From Halovibrio salipaludis (GTDB lineage Bacteria; Pseudomonadota; Gammaproteobacteria; Pseudomonadales; Oleiphilaceae), in contig NZ_NSKD01000008.1 in NCBI RefSeq assembly GCF_002286965.1, positions 1 to 64,000 of the forward strand: a stretch of DNA of 64,000 nt, read 5' to 3'. This document shows, in pieces, positions 35,961-43,800 of this stretch (positions are counted from its first letter, which is position 1; each line of letters begins with the position of its first letter). A program made the translations under genes and the position numbers. The notes beneath the pieces are model-generated. The model had not been told where the DNA came from and did no database searches. It saw only the letters and a list, made by a program, of their open reading frames with translations.

Positions 35961-37691
35961 TCAACTGCCGTTGTCCGATGCGCCATCGCCACCCAGGGCC
36001 TGCCAGGCCTCAAAGGTGCTCAGGAAGATGCGGCCACTGAGCTCATGGGGGAACTCAGAGTTCTGGAGCTGATCCATCACCGGCCCCTTCACTTCCGCCA
36101 GGTGCAGCCGCACCCCGGCATCGCTGAGCCGGCTGTTGATCGCCTCCAGACTCTCCAGCGCGGAGGCATCAATAATGTTGACCGCCTGGCAGGTCAGTAC
36201 CACATCGCGCAGCTCCGGGCGCCGGGCAACCAGCTCCATGACCGTGTCTTCCAGGTAGCGCGCATTGGCGAAATACAGGCTCTCATCAATGCGCAGTAGC
36301 GCCAGATGGCGGTTCGTCTCAACACTGTGGCGTTCCACATTGCGGAAATGCTCGGTGCCGGGCACACGCCCAACCACGGCACTGTGGGGCTGGCTGGTGC
36401 GGTACAGGTGCAGTCCCAGCGACAGCGCGACCCCGGTGAGAATACCGCTCTCAACGCCGTGAAACAGCGTCAGTGCCAGCGTCGCCACCATGGCTACACC
36501 ATCCACTCGCGAGTAGGCCCAGGTGCGGCGGATAGCTGGCAGGTCAATCAGAGTGCCCACTGCCACGATGATGGTCGCCGCCAGGGTCGCCTTGGGCAGG
36601 AACGCCAGTGGCGTGGTCAGCATCAGCGTCGACAGAGCAATGCCGACCGCAGTCAGTGCGCCGGCCAGCGGCGTGACCGCCCCGGCATCAAAGTTCACCA
36701 CCGAACGCGAGAAGCCACCGGACACCGGTGAACCGCCACTGACACCGGCGCCGACATTGGCCAGCCCCAGAGCGATCAGCTCCTGGTTGGGATCAATCCG
36801 CTGACGGCGTTTGGCCGCCAGGGTCTGGGCCACGGAGACCGACTCCACGAACCCGACCAGGCTGATCAGCACCGCAGCCGGCAGCAGCGTGGACCAGAGC
36901 TCAGCATCCAGACTGGGCATGGCCAGAGACGGTAGGCCGCTGGGAACCTTGCCCACCAGCGCCACGCCCTGGGCCTGGAGATTGAAGGCCCAGGCCAGGA
37001 GCGTGGTCACGATCACCGCCGACACCGGTGCGGCCTTGGCCATCAGATCCGGCGCCTGCCCTGACAGCCCCAACCAGCGCAGGCCACTGCGCAGATGACG
37101 CCGGCAGAGCACCAGGTAGGCCCAGGCTCCGCCACCGATCAACAGGGTCAGACCACTGACGTTGTCCAGACCCTGCCACAGGGCGGGCACCAGCTGCGCC
37201 AGGTTATGCCCCGAGGCCTCAACACCAAGGATGTGACGCAGCTGACTGGCTGCAATCAGGATCCCCGAGGCCGTTACAAACCCTGAGATCACCGGATGGC
37301 TGAGGAAGTTGGCCAGGAATCCCAGCCGGAGAAGCCCCATGCCCACCAGGATCAGGCCGGACAGCGCGGCCAGTACCAGAGCACCGGCCACGTACTCTGG
37401 CGTGCCGGCCTCCGCGATACTGCCAAGCGCAGCAGCGGTCATCAGCGACGCCACCGCCACCGGCCCGACCGCCAGGGTCGCGGAGGTACCGAAAAGCGCA
37501 TACAGCACCAGCGGCAGCATGCTGGCGTAAAGCCCAACCTCGGGGGGCAGACCGGCCAGCATCGCGTACGCCAGCGCCTGCGGCACCAGCATCAGTGTCA
37601 CGATTACCGCCGCTATCGCATCGCGCAGGAAGGTATCGCGCCCGTAACCACGCAGCCAACCCGCCAGTGGCAGCCAGCGTTCCAGGTTCAT
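35961..37691 (-). CDS. SulP (SLC26) family anion transporter with STAS domain
   Basis: The protein has 576 residues. The membrane domain opens with LMLVPQALAYAMLAGLPPEVGLYASMLP, the SulP signature, and includes GLANVGAGVSGGSPVSGGFSRSVVNFDAGAVTPLAGA. The C-terminal STAS domain (about 440-560) includes RIDESLYFANARYLEDTVMEL and NIIDASALESLEAI. Family members carry sulfate, bicarbonate or other oxyanions. Its start overlaps the SQR stop (ATGA), placing it in the sulfide-oxidation operon, so moving sulfate, sulfite or thiosulfate produced by the pathway is a reasonable inference. Confidence 0.9.
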   Translation of the reverse strand: MNLERWLPLAGWLRGYGRDTFLRDAIAAVIVTLMLVPQALAYAMLAGLPPEVGLYASMLPLVLYALFGTSATLAVGPVAVASLMTAAALGSIAEAGTPEYVAGALVLAALSGLILVGMGLLRLGFLANFLSHPVISGFVTASGILIAASQLRHILGVEASGHNLAQLVPALWQGLDNVSGLTLLIGGGAWAYLVLCRRHLRSGLRWLGLSGQAPDLMAKAAPVSAVIVTTLLAWAFNLQAQGVALVGKVPSGLPSLAMPSLDAELWSTLLPAAVLISLVGFVESVSVAQTLAAKRRQRIDPNQELIALGLANVGAGVSGGSPVSGGFSRSVVNFDAGAVTPLAGALTAVGIALSTLMLTTPLAFLPKATLAATIIVAVGTLIDLPAIRRTWAYSRVDGVAMVATLALTLFHGVESGILTGVALSLGLHLYRTSQPHSAVVGRVPGTEHFRNVERHSVETNRHLALLRIDESLYFANARYLEDTVMELVARRPELRDVVLTCQAVNIIDASALESLEAINSRLSDAGVRLHLAEVKGPVMDQLQNSEFPHELSGRIFLSTFEAWQALGGDGASDNGS

Positions 37692-38980
37692 GCCCTGCCC
37701 TCTCCCATTGAGGTCTGGGTCGTGTTACGACGCGCCGGGCGCGCCAGCCACTCGTGGCCTCTCAGCGACAGCTGCCAGTAGATCCAGGGCAGCTGACCGG
37801 CCTTCAGCCACCAGGCCAGGCGGGTGGGCCTGGTTCCATCATTGATCCACTTCGGGAAAGTGGGCTGAAGCTCACCGCCGTAGCCGAACTCCGCCAGCAC
37901 AATGCGTCCGCGCTCAACGGTCAGCGGGCAGGAACCGTAACCCAGATAGGCGGCCGTCATGGGCTCACCGCTGAAGGTAGCCAGAAGGTTCTCGGCCACC
38001 ACCGGCGCCTGTTTGCGTACTGCGGCGGCGGTCTTGGCGTTGGGCGTGCCGCTGGCATCCCCAAGCCCGAAGATCGCGGGGTGGTTGCGGTGCTGCAGTG
38101 TCTCCGGATCAAGATCCAGCCAGCCTCCGTCGTTTCCAAGCCCTGATTCCGCGATGAACCCGGGGGCCTTCTGCGGCGGCACGGCATGCAGCATATCAAA
38201 GCGCCGCTCCAGCAGATGCTCCTCACCGTCATCCCCGGTTACGGCAAACTGAGCCGTCCGGGAGGGCCCATCAACTGCCACCAGCCGGTTCTGGAACTGG
38301 GTGTGGATGCCGTACTGCTGAACGTAACGCTCCAGTGCGGGCACGTACTCGGGCACACCGAACATGACACCACCGGCGTTGCAGAAGTGCACATCGATAT
38401 CACCCAGCCGGTGCTGGCGCTGCCAGTAGTGGCAGGACAGATACATGGCTTTCTGAGGGGCCCCGGCACACTTGATCGGCATCGGCGGCTGCGAGAACAG
38501 GGCCGTCCCCTTTGTCAGCGACTGCACCAGCGACCAGGTGTAGGGGGCCAGATCATAGCGGTAGTTGGATGTAACGCCATTACAGCCGAGTGTGTTACTC
38601 AGCCCCTCAACTGCATCCCAGTCCAGATCCAGCCCTGGCGCCACAATGAGCCGTCGCCAGCCCAGAACCCGGCCGTCACCGAGAGCTACCTGGCGGTTTT
38701 CCGGGTCAACACGGTGGGCGCTGGTACGGTACCAGCTCACCCTGTCCGGCATCACACTGGCCATCGGTCTGCGTGTCGATTCGGGGGAGAACACCCCTCC
38801 CCCAACCATCGTCCATCCGGGCTGGTAGCTGTGCACCTCCGAGGGCTCAACAATGGCAATATCGAGGCTGCGCTGGCGCTTGAGCAGGCTCGCAGCAACG
38901 GATATACCAGCTGCTCCACCACCGATGATCACGATCTGATGAGTTGTTGTGGGCGCCGGCGTTGCGAGTTGATCACTCAT
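37688..38980 (-). CDS. sqr: Sulfide:quinone oxidoreductase, type II
   Basis: The 430-residue flavoprotein has an N-terminal FAD motif VIIGGGAAGISVAASLL (residues 17-33) and FGLGDASGTPNAKTAAAVRKQAP near 304-326. Cys 171 in MPIKCAGAPQKAMYLS and Cys 351 in YLGYGSCPLTVERG match the two catalytic cysteines of type II (mitochondrial-type) SQR. The enzyme oxidises H2S to a bound persulfide, hands sulfane sulfur to a thiol such as glutathione and reduces quinone. It is coupled to the SulP gene and lies 39 bases after the DUF442 gene. Confidence 0.92.
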   Translation of the reverse strand: MSDQLATPAPTTTHQIVIIGGGAAGISVAASLLKRQRSLDIAIVEPSEVHSYQPGWTMVGGGVFSPESTRRPMASVMPDRVSWYRTSAHRVDPENRQVALGDGRVLGWRRLIVAPGLDLDWDAVEGLSNTLGCNGVTSNYRYDLAPYTWSLVQSLTKGTALFSQPPMPIKCAGAPQKAMYLSCHYWQRQHRLGDIDVHFCNAGGVMFGVPEYVPALERYVQQYGIHTQFQNRLVAVDGPSRTAQFAVTGDDGEEHLLERRFDMLHAVPPQKAPGFIAESGLGNDGGWLDLDPETLQHRNHPAIFGLGDASGTPNAKTAAAVRKQAPVVAENLLATFSGEPMTAAYLGYGSCPLTVERGRIVLAEFGYGGELQPTFPKWINDGTRPTRLAWWLKAGQLPWIYWQLSLRGHEWLARPARRNTTQTSMGEGRA

Positions 38981-39019
38981 GGGATATCTCCAGTTGGTTC
39001 GCGTCAGTCCAGCTCGGGG

Positions 39020-39451
39020 CTATCCATCCCCGGCCGACCCCAGCAATGGGCGCAGGGTCTCAGGGTCATGTCCTAGAGCCCGCATGCGTTCCAGCACTGT
39101 CTCCGGCTGCTCACCGTCATGGCGGACCCGGGCCAGTGCCCACAGATGGATGGAGCGCCGACCACTGCGACAGAAGATCAACAGCGGCCGCGGCAGGGTT
39201 TCAAGCGCCTCATGAAAGGCCGCCACATCGGCGTCCGAGTACTCTCCGGTCGCCACCGGAATACAGGTCCAGGAAAGCCCCAGAGCCCGCGCTCTGTCCC
39301 CGAGCGCCGGCTCATCATGTTCCGGCGAGTCCTCCCCGGGTTGCCGGTTACAGATCAGCGACTGGTACCCCTGCTGGTGCGCGCTCTGCAGATCCTCAGG
39401 TTTCATCGCGCCTGTCAGGCCGACACCGTCCTCAAGCTGATGGATCGTCAT
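39020..39451 (-). CDS. DUF442 / TIGR01244-type phosphatase-like protein
   Basis: The 143-residue protein is the stand-alone form of the domain fused to the N-terminus of BLH-type hydrolases. It shows GYQSLICNRQPGED, the segment IPVATGEYSDADVAAF and the Cys loop LIFCRSGRRSIHLWALAR, a C-x4-R dual-specificity phosphatase-like signature. Its biochemical role is unsettled; the context, next to persulfide dioxygenase and SQR, suggests a sulfur-transfer role for its cysteine. GGAGG precedes the ATG. Confidence 0.88.
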   Translation of the reverse strand: MTIHQLEDGVGLTGAMKPEDLQSAHQQGYQSLICNRQPGEDSPEHDEPALGDRARALGLSWTCIPVATGEYSDADVAAFHEALETLPRPLLIFCRSGRRSIHLWALARVRHDGEQPETVLERMRALGHDPETLRPLLGSAGDG

Positions 39452-39466
39452 TACCAGAACCTCCGT

Positions 39467-40378
39467 TCAATCACCCCAGGCCGCGCCGGAAAGGGTGTCC
39501 AGGGGAATCCTGATGTAGCGCCGACCATTGTCCTCGGGCTCGGGTAGCCGCCCACCACGGGTATTGACCTGCAGCGCGTGCAGAATCAGCTTCGGCATGG
39601 GCAGCTGGCTGTCGCGCTTATTGCGCATGGCCACATACGCCTCCCGGTTCTGGTCCACCAGGTGCTTGTTGGTGCGGCGCTGCTCACCCACGGTGCTTTC
39701 CCACTGGGGCTCGCGCCCGTCAGGCATGTAATCGTGGCCCGTGAAGACCCTCGTTTCCTCCGGCAGTTCCAGAATGGCCTGGATGGACTCCCAGAGCTGC
39801 TCGGCGCTGCCGCCGGGGAAGTCGGCCCTGGCGGTACCAAAATCGGGTTGGAACAGGGTGTCGTGAACAAAGGCCGCATCACCGATCACATAGGTAATTG
39901 ATGCCAGTGTGTGCCCTGGCGAGAACATCACTTTCGCCTCAAGCTCACCGACCGTGAACCGGTCGCCATCGCTGAACAGACGATCCCACTGGCTGCCGTC
40001 GGTCGCCAGATCCGGGAAGTTATAGATGTCTTTCCACAATGCCTGAACCGCCGTCACTTCACTTCCAATCGCGGTCGGCGCGCCGGTTTTGCCCTTCAGG
40101 TATTGTGCGGCTGAGAAGTGGTCAGCATGAGGGTGGGTATCCAGGATCCACTCCACAGTCAGGTCCTGGCGCTCCACGTACTCCAGAATCTCGTCTGCGT
40201 GGTGGGTCGCTGTCGCGCCGGATTTCTCGTCGTAGTCCAGTACTGGATCAATAATGGCGCACTGGTTGGTGGCGGGATCCGACACGACGTACTGGATACT
40301 GAAGGTCCGCGGATCGAAGAAACCAGCCACATCCGGCTTGCCGGCGCCTGTGCTATTGGAACGTTCGAACGTCTTCAT
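39467..40378 (-). CDS. MBL-fold persulfide dioxygenase-like protein (Blh/ETHE1 group)
   Basis: The protein has 303 residues from ATG 40378, which has GGAGG 5 bases upstream. The metal motif is THPHADHFSAAQYL (His 82, His 84, Asp 86, His 87), followed by FSPGHTLASITYVIGDAAFVHDTLF and FTGHDYMPDGREPQWESTV. This is characteristic of BLH/ETHE1-type persulfide dioxygenases, which oxidise glutathione persulfide to sulfite with Fe2+ and O2. It opens the operon that continues to DUF442, SQR and SulP. Confidence 0.9.
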   Translation of the reverse strand: MKTFERSNSTGAGKPDVAGFFDPRTFSIQYVVSDPATNQCAIIDPVLDYDEKSGATATHHADEILEYVERQDLTVEWILDTHPHADHFSAAQYLKGKTGAPTAIGSEVTAVQALWKDIYNFPDLATDGSQWDRLFSDGDRFTVGELEAKVMFSPGHTLASITYVIGDAAFVHDTLFQPDFGTARADFPGGSAEQLWESIQAILELPEETRVFTGHDYMPDGREPQWESTVGEQRRTNKHLVDQNREAYVAMRNKRDSQLPMPKLILHALQVNTRGGRLPEPEDNGRRYIRIPLDTLSGAAWGD

Positions 40379-40417
40379 ATCGCCTCCACAGAAGTTGATG
40401 GGCATCAATGAGAAAAT

Positions 40418-40459
40418 GCTTATATGGTTATAACGTTAATACTAAAAAACATATAAAGC
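40418..40459. promoter_or_regulatory. AT-rich interrupted dyad upstream of the persulfide dioxygenase gene
   Basis: GCTTATATG (40418-40426) is mirrored by CATATAAAGC (40450-40459), with one extra A. A near-palindrome around AACGTT (40432-40437) lies between. It is 40-80 bases upstream of the operon start in otherwise GC-rich DNA, the expected place for an ArsR-type (BigR/SqrR-like) operator. No such regulator is encoded in the window. Confidence 0.4.
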
Positions 40460-40526
40460 AATGGGGCTCGTTTATCAGGACCATCCCCGGGCTCTATCGC
40501 AGCCGCGGAGATGGCCCTGCCCCGGC

Positions 40527-41153
40527 TCAGAGTTTCGCCATACGAAGATAGGGGCGCAGTTCCTCCCAGCCGTTGGGGAAGAGCTCACTGGCACGCTCGT
40601 TCGGGATCGACGGCGGGATGATCACCTCATCGCCCTCCTTCCAGTCGGCAGGAAGCGCGCAGGTGCGATTGTCGCTGGTCTGCAGCGCATCGATGGCCCG
40701 CAGGATCTCGTCGAAGTTCCGACCCACGGTCATCGGGTAGGTCATGGTGAGACGGATGCGCTTGTCCGGGTCGATGATGAACACGCTGCGCACCGCTGCC
40801 GTCTCGCTCTCACCGGGATGGATCATGTCGTAGAGTTTGGCGATGTTGAAATCCGCGTCCGCCAGGATGGGGAAATCGAGCGCGCAGTTCTGTGTATCGT
40901 TCACGTCCTCGATCCACTTCAGATGCGATTCAGGCGTTTCGGTGGAAAGGCCAATGGGCTTCACACACCGGCGCTCGAACTGATCGGCCAGCTGGGCGGT
41001 ACGCCCCATTTCGGTGGTGCATACCGGCGTGAAATCCGCAGGGTGGCTGAAGAGGAAGGCCCAGGAGTCGCCAATCCAGTCATGGAAGTGGATGGTTCCC
41101 TTTGTACTCTCTGCCGTGAAATCCGGCGCTGTATCGCCAAGTCGAAGTGTCAT
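40527..41153 (-). CDS. Peroxiredoxin, 1-Cys (Prx6) type
   Basis: The protein has about 208 residues. The peroxidatic Cys 45 lies in FSHPADFTPVCTTEMG. Prx6 features follow: GLSTETPESHLKWIED, FPILADADFNIAKLYDMIHP, and the C-terminal VIIPPSIPNERASELFPNGWEEL. It reduces H2O2 and organic peroxides using low-molecular or thioredoxin-type thiols in the cytosol. ATG 41153 is preferred (AGGGG 8 bases upstream). It stands 148 bases upstream of the persulfide dioxygenase gene on the same strand, so co-regulation with sulfide metabolism is plausible. Confidence 0.92.
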   Translation of the reverse strand: MTLRLGDTAPDFTAESTKGTIHFHDWIGDSWAFLFSHPADFTPVCTTEMGRTAQLADQFERRCVKPIGLSTETPESHLKWIEDVNDTQNCALDFPILADADFNIAKLYDMIHPGESETAAVRSVFIIDPDKRIRLTMTYPMTVGRNFDEILRAIDALQTSDNRTCALPADWKEGDEVIIPPSIPNERASELFPNGWEELRPYLRMAKL

Positions 41154-41250
41154 GGTGTTTCCCCTGTGCACTGTGATTGCTGATCGTTTCTGGAGAGTCG
41201 ACGCCGGCTATCGCTGTCTCCAGTACGCAAATCATAGGGGGGAAACACCT

Positions 41251-41265
41251 TCATATACTATATGA
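41251..41265. promoter_or_regulatory. Perfect palindrome upstream of the peroxiredoxin gene
   Basis: TCATATA, C, TATATGA forms a perfect 15-base dyad 98 bases upstream of the peroxiredoxin start. It shares the CATATA half-site with the dyad before the persulfide dioxygenase gene, suggesting one regulator may act on both. Confidence 0.45.
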
Positions 41266-41338
41266 GTCTAACGATAGAACTATTAGGTTTTCTAAATCGC
41301 TCGGAAGCCCCAGCCACACCTTTTTCTTGACCTGACAA

Positions 41339-41354
41339 CTGTTTATTTATACAG
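41339..41354 (+). promoter_or_regulatory. LexA (SOS) box
   Basis: CTGT, TTATTTAT, ACAG matches the gammaproteobacterial LexA consensus CTGT-N8-ACAG exactly, with an AT-rich centre. It ends 8 bases before the radical SAM ATG, so LexA bound here would directly block that gene. Confidence 0.8.
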
Positions 41355-41362
41355 TTTTGGCG

Positions 41363-42409
41363 ATGAAGGGACGAGCCAGCCAGACCAATATCCCGCATCG
41401 GTTCGAGGCCCGCGTCAGCGAGCCATGGGCCGATGAGGAATCGTCTCCCGAAGCAGAGGGAGCGCCCCCTACTACCACCCAACCGGTGGCAGCGCGCTCC
41501 ATCATCAGCCGGAATGAATCGCCGGATATACCCTTCAGCCAGTCCGTGAACCCTTACCAGGGCTGCGAGCACGGGTGTATTTACTGCTTTGCCAGGCCTT
41601 CCCACGCTTACCAGGACCTGTCACCGGGGCTGGACTTTGAGACCCGGATCCAGGTCAAAACCAACGCGCCTGAGAAGCTTAAAGCGGCTCTGGACCACCC
41701 CCGCTATAAGCCCACGCCGATTGCTCTGGGCGTCAACACGGATGCCTACCAGCCAGCGGAGAAGGATCATCGGATCACCCGCAAACTGCTGGAGATACTG
41801 CTCGAATACCGTCACCCGGTGTCCATCATTACCAAGAGCCGACTGATCCTGCGGGACGCAGACCTGCTGTCGGAGATGGCGGCAATGGGGCTGTGCTCCG
41901 TGCGGGTCTCGCTGACGACCCTCGACAACCGCCTCAAGGGCCAGCTGGAGCCCAGGGCCACCGCGGCGAGCACACGTCTGCGGGTATTGAGGGAGCTTTC
42001 AGAGGCAGGTGTGCCGACAGGAGTTCTGACCGCCCCTATCATCCCATTCATCAATGACTATGAAATGGAGGCCATGCTCAGTGCAGCCGCGGAAAACGGC
42101 GCACAGCGGGCCAGCTGGGTGCTGCTGCGCCTGCCCCATGAGGTCGCGCCGCTGTTTGAGGATTGGCTACAGCACCACTACCCCGACCGGGCAGCGCACG
42201 TTATGAACCGTGTCCGCGATCTCAGGGGCGGCAATACCAACAGCAGTGAGTGGGGACAACGGATGACGGGGACGGGCGTTCTGGCAGGACTGTATCGGCA
42301 GCGGTTCGAGCGTCAGTGCCGTGCGGTGGGATTGAATGTACAAGAGGAGGAACCGCTGGACACCGGATTGTTCCGGCGCCCAGGCGGTGAGCAGATGGGG
42401 CTGTTCTAG
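41363..42409 (+). CDS. PA0069-family radical SAM protein
   Basis: The 348-residue protein has CEHGCIYCFARPSHAY, the Cx3Cx2C iron-sulfur motif (Cys 68, 72, 75). It also has VKTNAPEKLKAALDHPRYK, VNTDAYQPAEKDHRITRKLLEIL and SIITKSRLILRD, typical of the PA0069/Rv2578c (SplB-like) group. Relatives are suspected to act in DNA repair, being close to spore photoproduct lyase, but no reaction is proven. ATG 41363 lacks a good ribosome site (TTG 41357 is an alternative). A perfect LexA box 8 bases upstream fits SOS control. Its TAG stop shares CTAG with the convergent ATP-grasp stop. Confidence 0.88.
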   Translation: MKGRASQTNIPHRFEARVSEPWADEESSPEAEGAPPTTTQPVAARSIISRNESPDIPFSQSVNPYQGCEHGCIYCFARPSHAYQDLSPGLDFETRIQVKTNAPEKLKAALDHPRYKPTPIALGVNTDAYQPAEKDHRITRKLLEILLEYRHPVSIITKSRLILRDADLLSEMAAMGLCSVRVSLTTLDNRLKGQLEPRATAASTRLRVLRELSEAGVPTGVLTAPIIPFINDYEMEAMLSAAAENGAQRASWVLLRLPHEVAPLFEDWLQHHYPDRAAHVMNRVRDLRGGNTNSSEWGQRMTGTGVLAGLYRQRFERQCRAVGLNVQEEEPLDTGLFRRPGGEQMGLF

Positions 42410-43716
42410 ACGTAAAAGTGCAGGTCTTCCTGCGCCTTGAGCAGATCCCGCATCTTGATGGGGTCATCCCCGAAGAAGAAGACCAGCCCCCAGTGTGTGC
42501 CGAAGGCTGAGCGGTCCGGCACCGTTTCCTCTCTCGGTTCGACCAGCTCGTGGGACTCGAAGTACGGATGCTCCGTGGTTTCTTTCGGCATCTCCAGCCT
42601 GCTGACGACACGATGGCGCGGGTAAACACCGAAGCACCCGGCGTAGCCCCTGGCACCTTCCACTTCTTTCGGGAAGAAGTTTTCCACCTCTTCCTTGGTG
42701 CTCTTGGGATCAAACACCAGCATGGACGCCTGGTAGGCACTGAACCCGTAAGCCCGCTCAATCAGTTCGAACGCCTTGAACCCGGGTGGGCGATAGGCGA
42801 TCTCGCCAAAGTACATTTCGCCATCGGCGGTCACGAAATACTCCGGGTGGATCAGACCGAACTGGATGTCGAAGGTCTTGATCAGTTTTTCGATCTGCTT
42901 GGTGATCAGATCGCGCCAGCTCTCCAGCTCCCTGGTGGCGGGCACAAAGACCGAATAGCCCAGCGTCACGTACTCGGAGATGTTGAGGAACTGGATCTTA
43001 CCGTCGTGGATCCAGGCCTCGACCGCGAACTCCCAGCCATCCAGGTGGCTTTCCATGAGCAGCGGATACTCTTCGTCCGGTATGTGCTCAATCTCTTCAA
43101 GCGTGCGGATCATGCGGTGCCCGAGGCAGCCGGCCTTGTCGAAAGCCTTGACGTGAATCGGGTCATCCGGGTCGCCGTCAAGCTTGAGCAGCGTCTGGTT
43201 TACGCGCTTCATGAAGCGGACGATGTCGTCCTTTTCGTGGGCTTCCTCGAAAATCCCCACGCGGATACCACCCAGCTGGGCACGGCGCTTCATCAGGGCC
43301 TTGTCCCGGAACAGGATGGACTGCCCGTACATGCGCGGGTTGTCCATGAGCACTGAGTTGATCGCACCCGACCACTCGACGGTTTCCTCAAACAGGGGGA
43401 TGGCGACATCAACCCCTTCCTCTTTCAGCCGCTCGGCAATTTCCAGCGAGCGATCGTTCAGACGCTCAAAATCCCAGGGAATGAATGGAATCTTGTTGGC
43501 TTCGCAGAAATCAGCGGCCCACTCGGGGGCGACCACGATGTAGCGCCGATCGAACTTCTGGGCGGCCTTAATGGCGTTGACGCTCCAGCCCAGCAGCGCG
43601 ATGTAGCCCTTATTCGGGTCTTTGGGGGTTTCCGTTCCGCGTACCGAGTCCAGTGTCGGATCAGTCCAGCCGGAAACGTCTCGGCTTGTTGTTGGAACCT
43701 GTGATTCGCTTGGCAT
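42406..43716 (-). CDS. ATP-grasp domain protein, probable carboxylate ligase
   Basis: The 436-residue protein has a pre-ATP-grasp N-terminal fold (NKGYIALLGWSVNAIKAAQKF) and a central ATP-grasp (about 135-330). Nucleotide-binding lysines are expected in LFRDKALMKRRAQLGGIRV and IHVKAFDKAGCLGHRM. The Mg2+/catalytic segment is GEIAYRPPG with Glu 305 and Arg 309, equivalent to the family's E..N/R motif. It likely activates a carboxylate as acyl-phosphate and joins it to an amine or thiol; the substrates are unknown. AGGAGAA precedes the ATG. The co-directional upstream gene, 84 bases away, encodes a papain-like signature protein, suggesting a shared pathway. Confidence 0.75.
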   Translation of the reverse strand: MPSESQVPTTSRDVSGWTDPTLDSVRGTETPKDPNKGYIALLGWSVNAIKAAQKFDRRYIVVAPEWAADFCEANKIPFIPWDFERLNDRSLEIAERLKEEGVDVAIPLFEETVEWSGAINSVLMDNPRMYGQSILFRDKALMKRRAQLGGIRVGIFEEAHEKDDIVRFMKRVNQTLLKLDGDPDDPIHVKAFDKAGCLGHRMIRTLEEIEHIPDEEYPLLMESHLDGWEFAVEAWIHDGKIQFLNISEYVTLGYSVFVPATRELESWRDLITKQIEKLIKTFDIQFGLIHPEYFVTADGEMYFGEIAYRPPGFKAFELIERAYGFSAYQASMLVFDPKSTKEEVENFFPKEVEGARGYAGCFGVYPRHRVVSRLEMPKETTEHPYFESHELVEPREETVPDRSAFGTHWGLVFFFGDDPIKMRDLLKAQEDLHFYV

Positions 43717-43800
43717 ACATTATTCTCCTTTTGCCTTTCGCAAGAAGCTGACGCCAGGATTGGCAGCGCCAGCGTTCGACAAGCAGGCTTCTGGGGCCAG

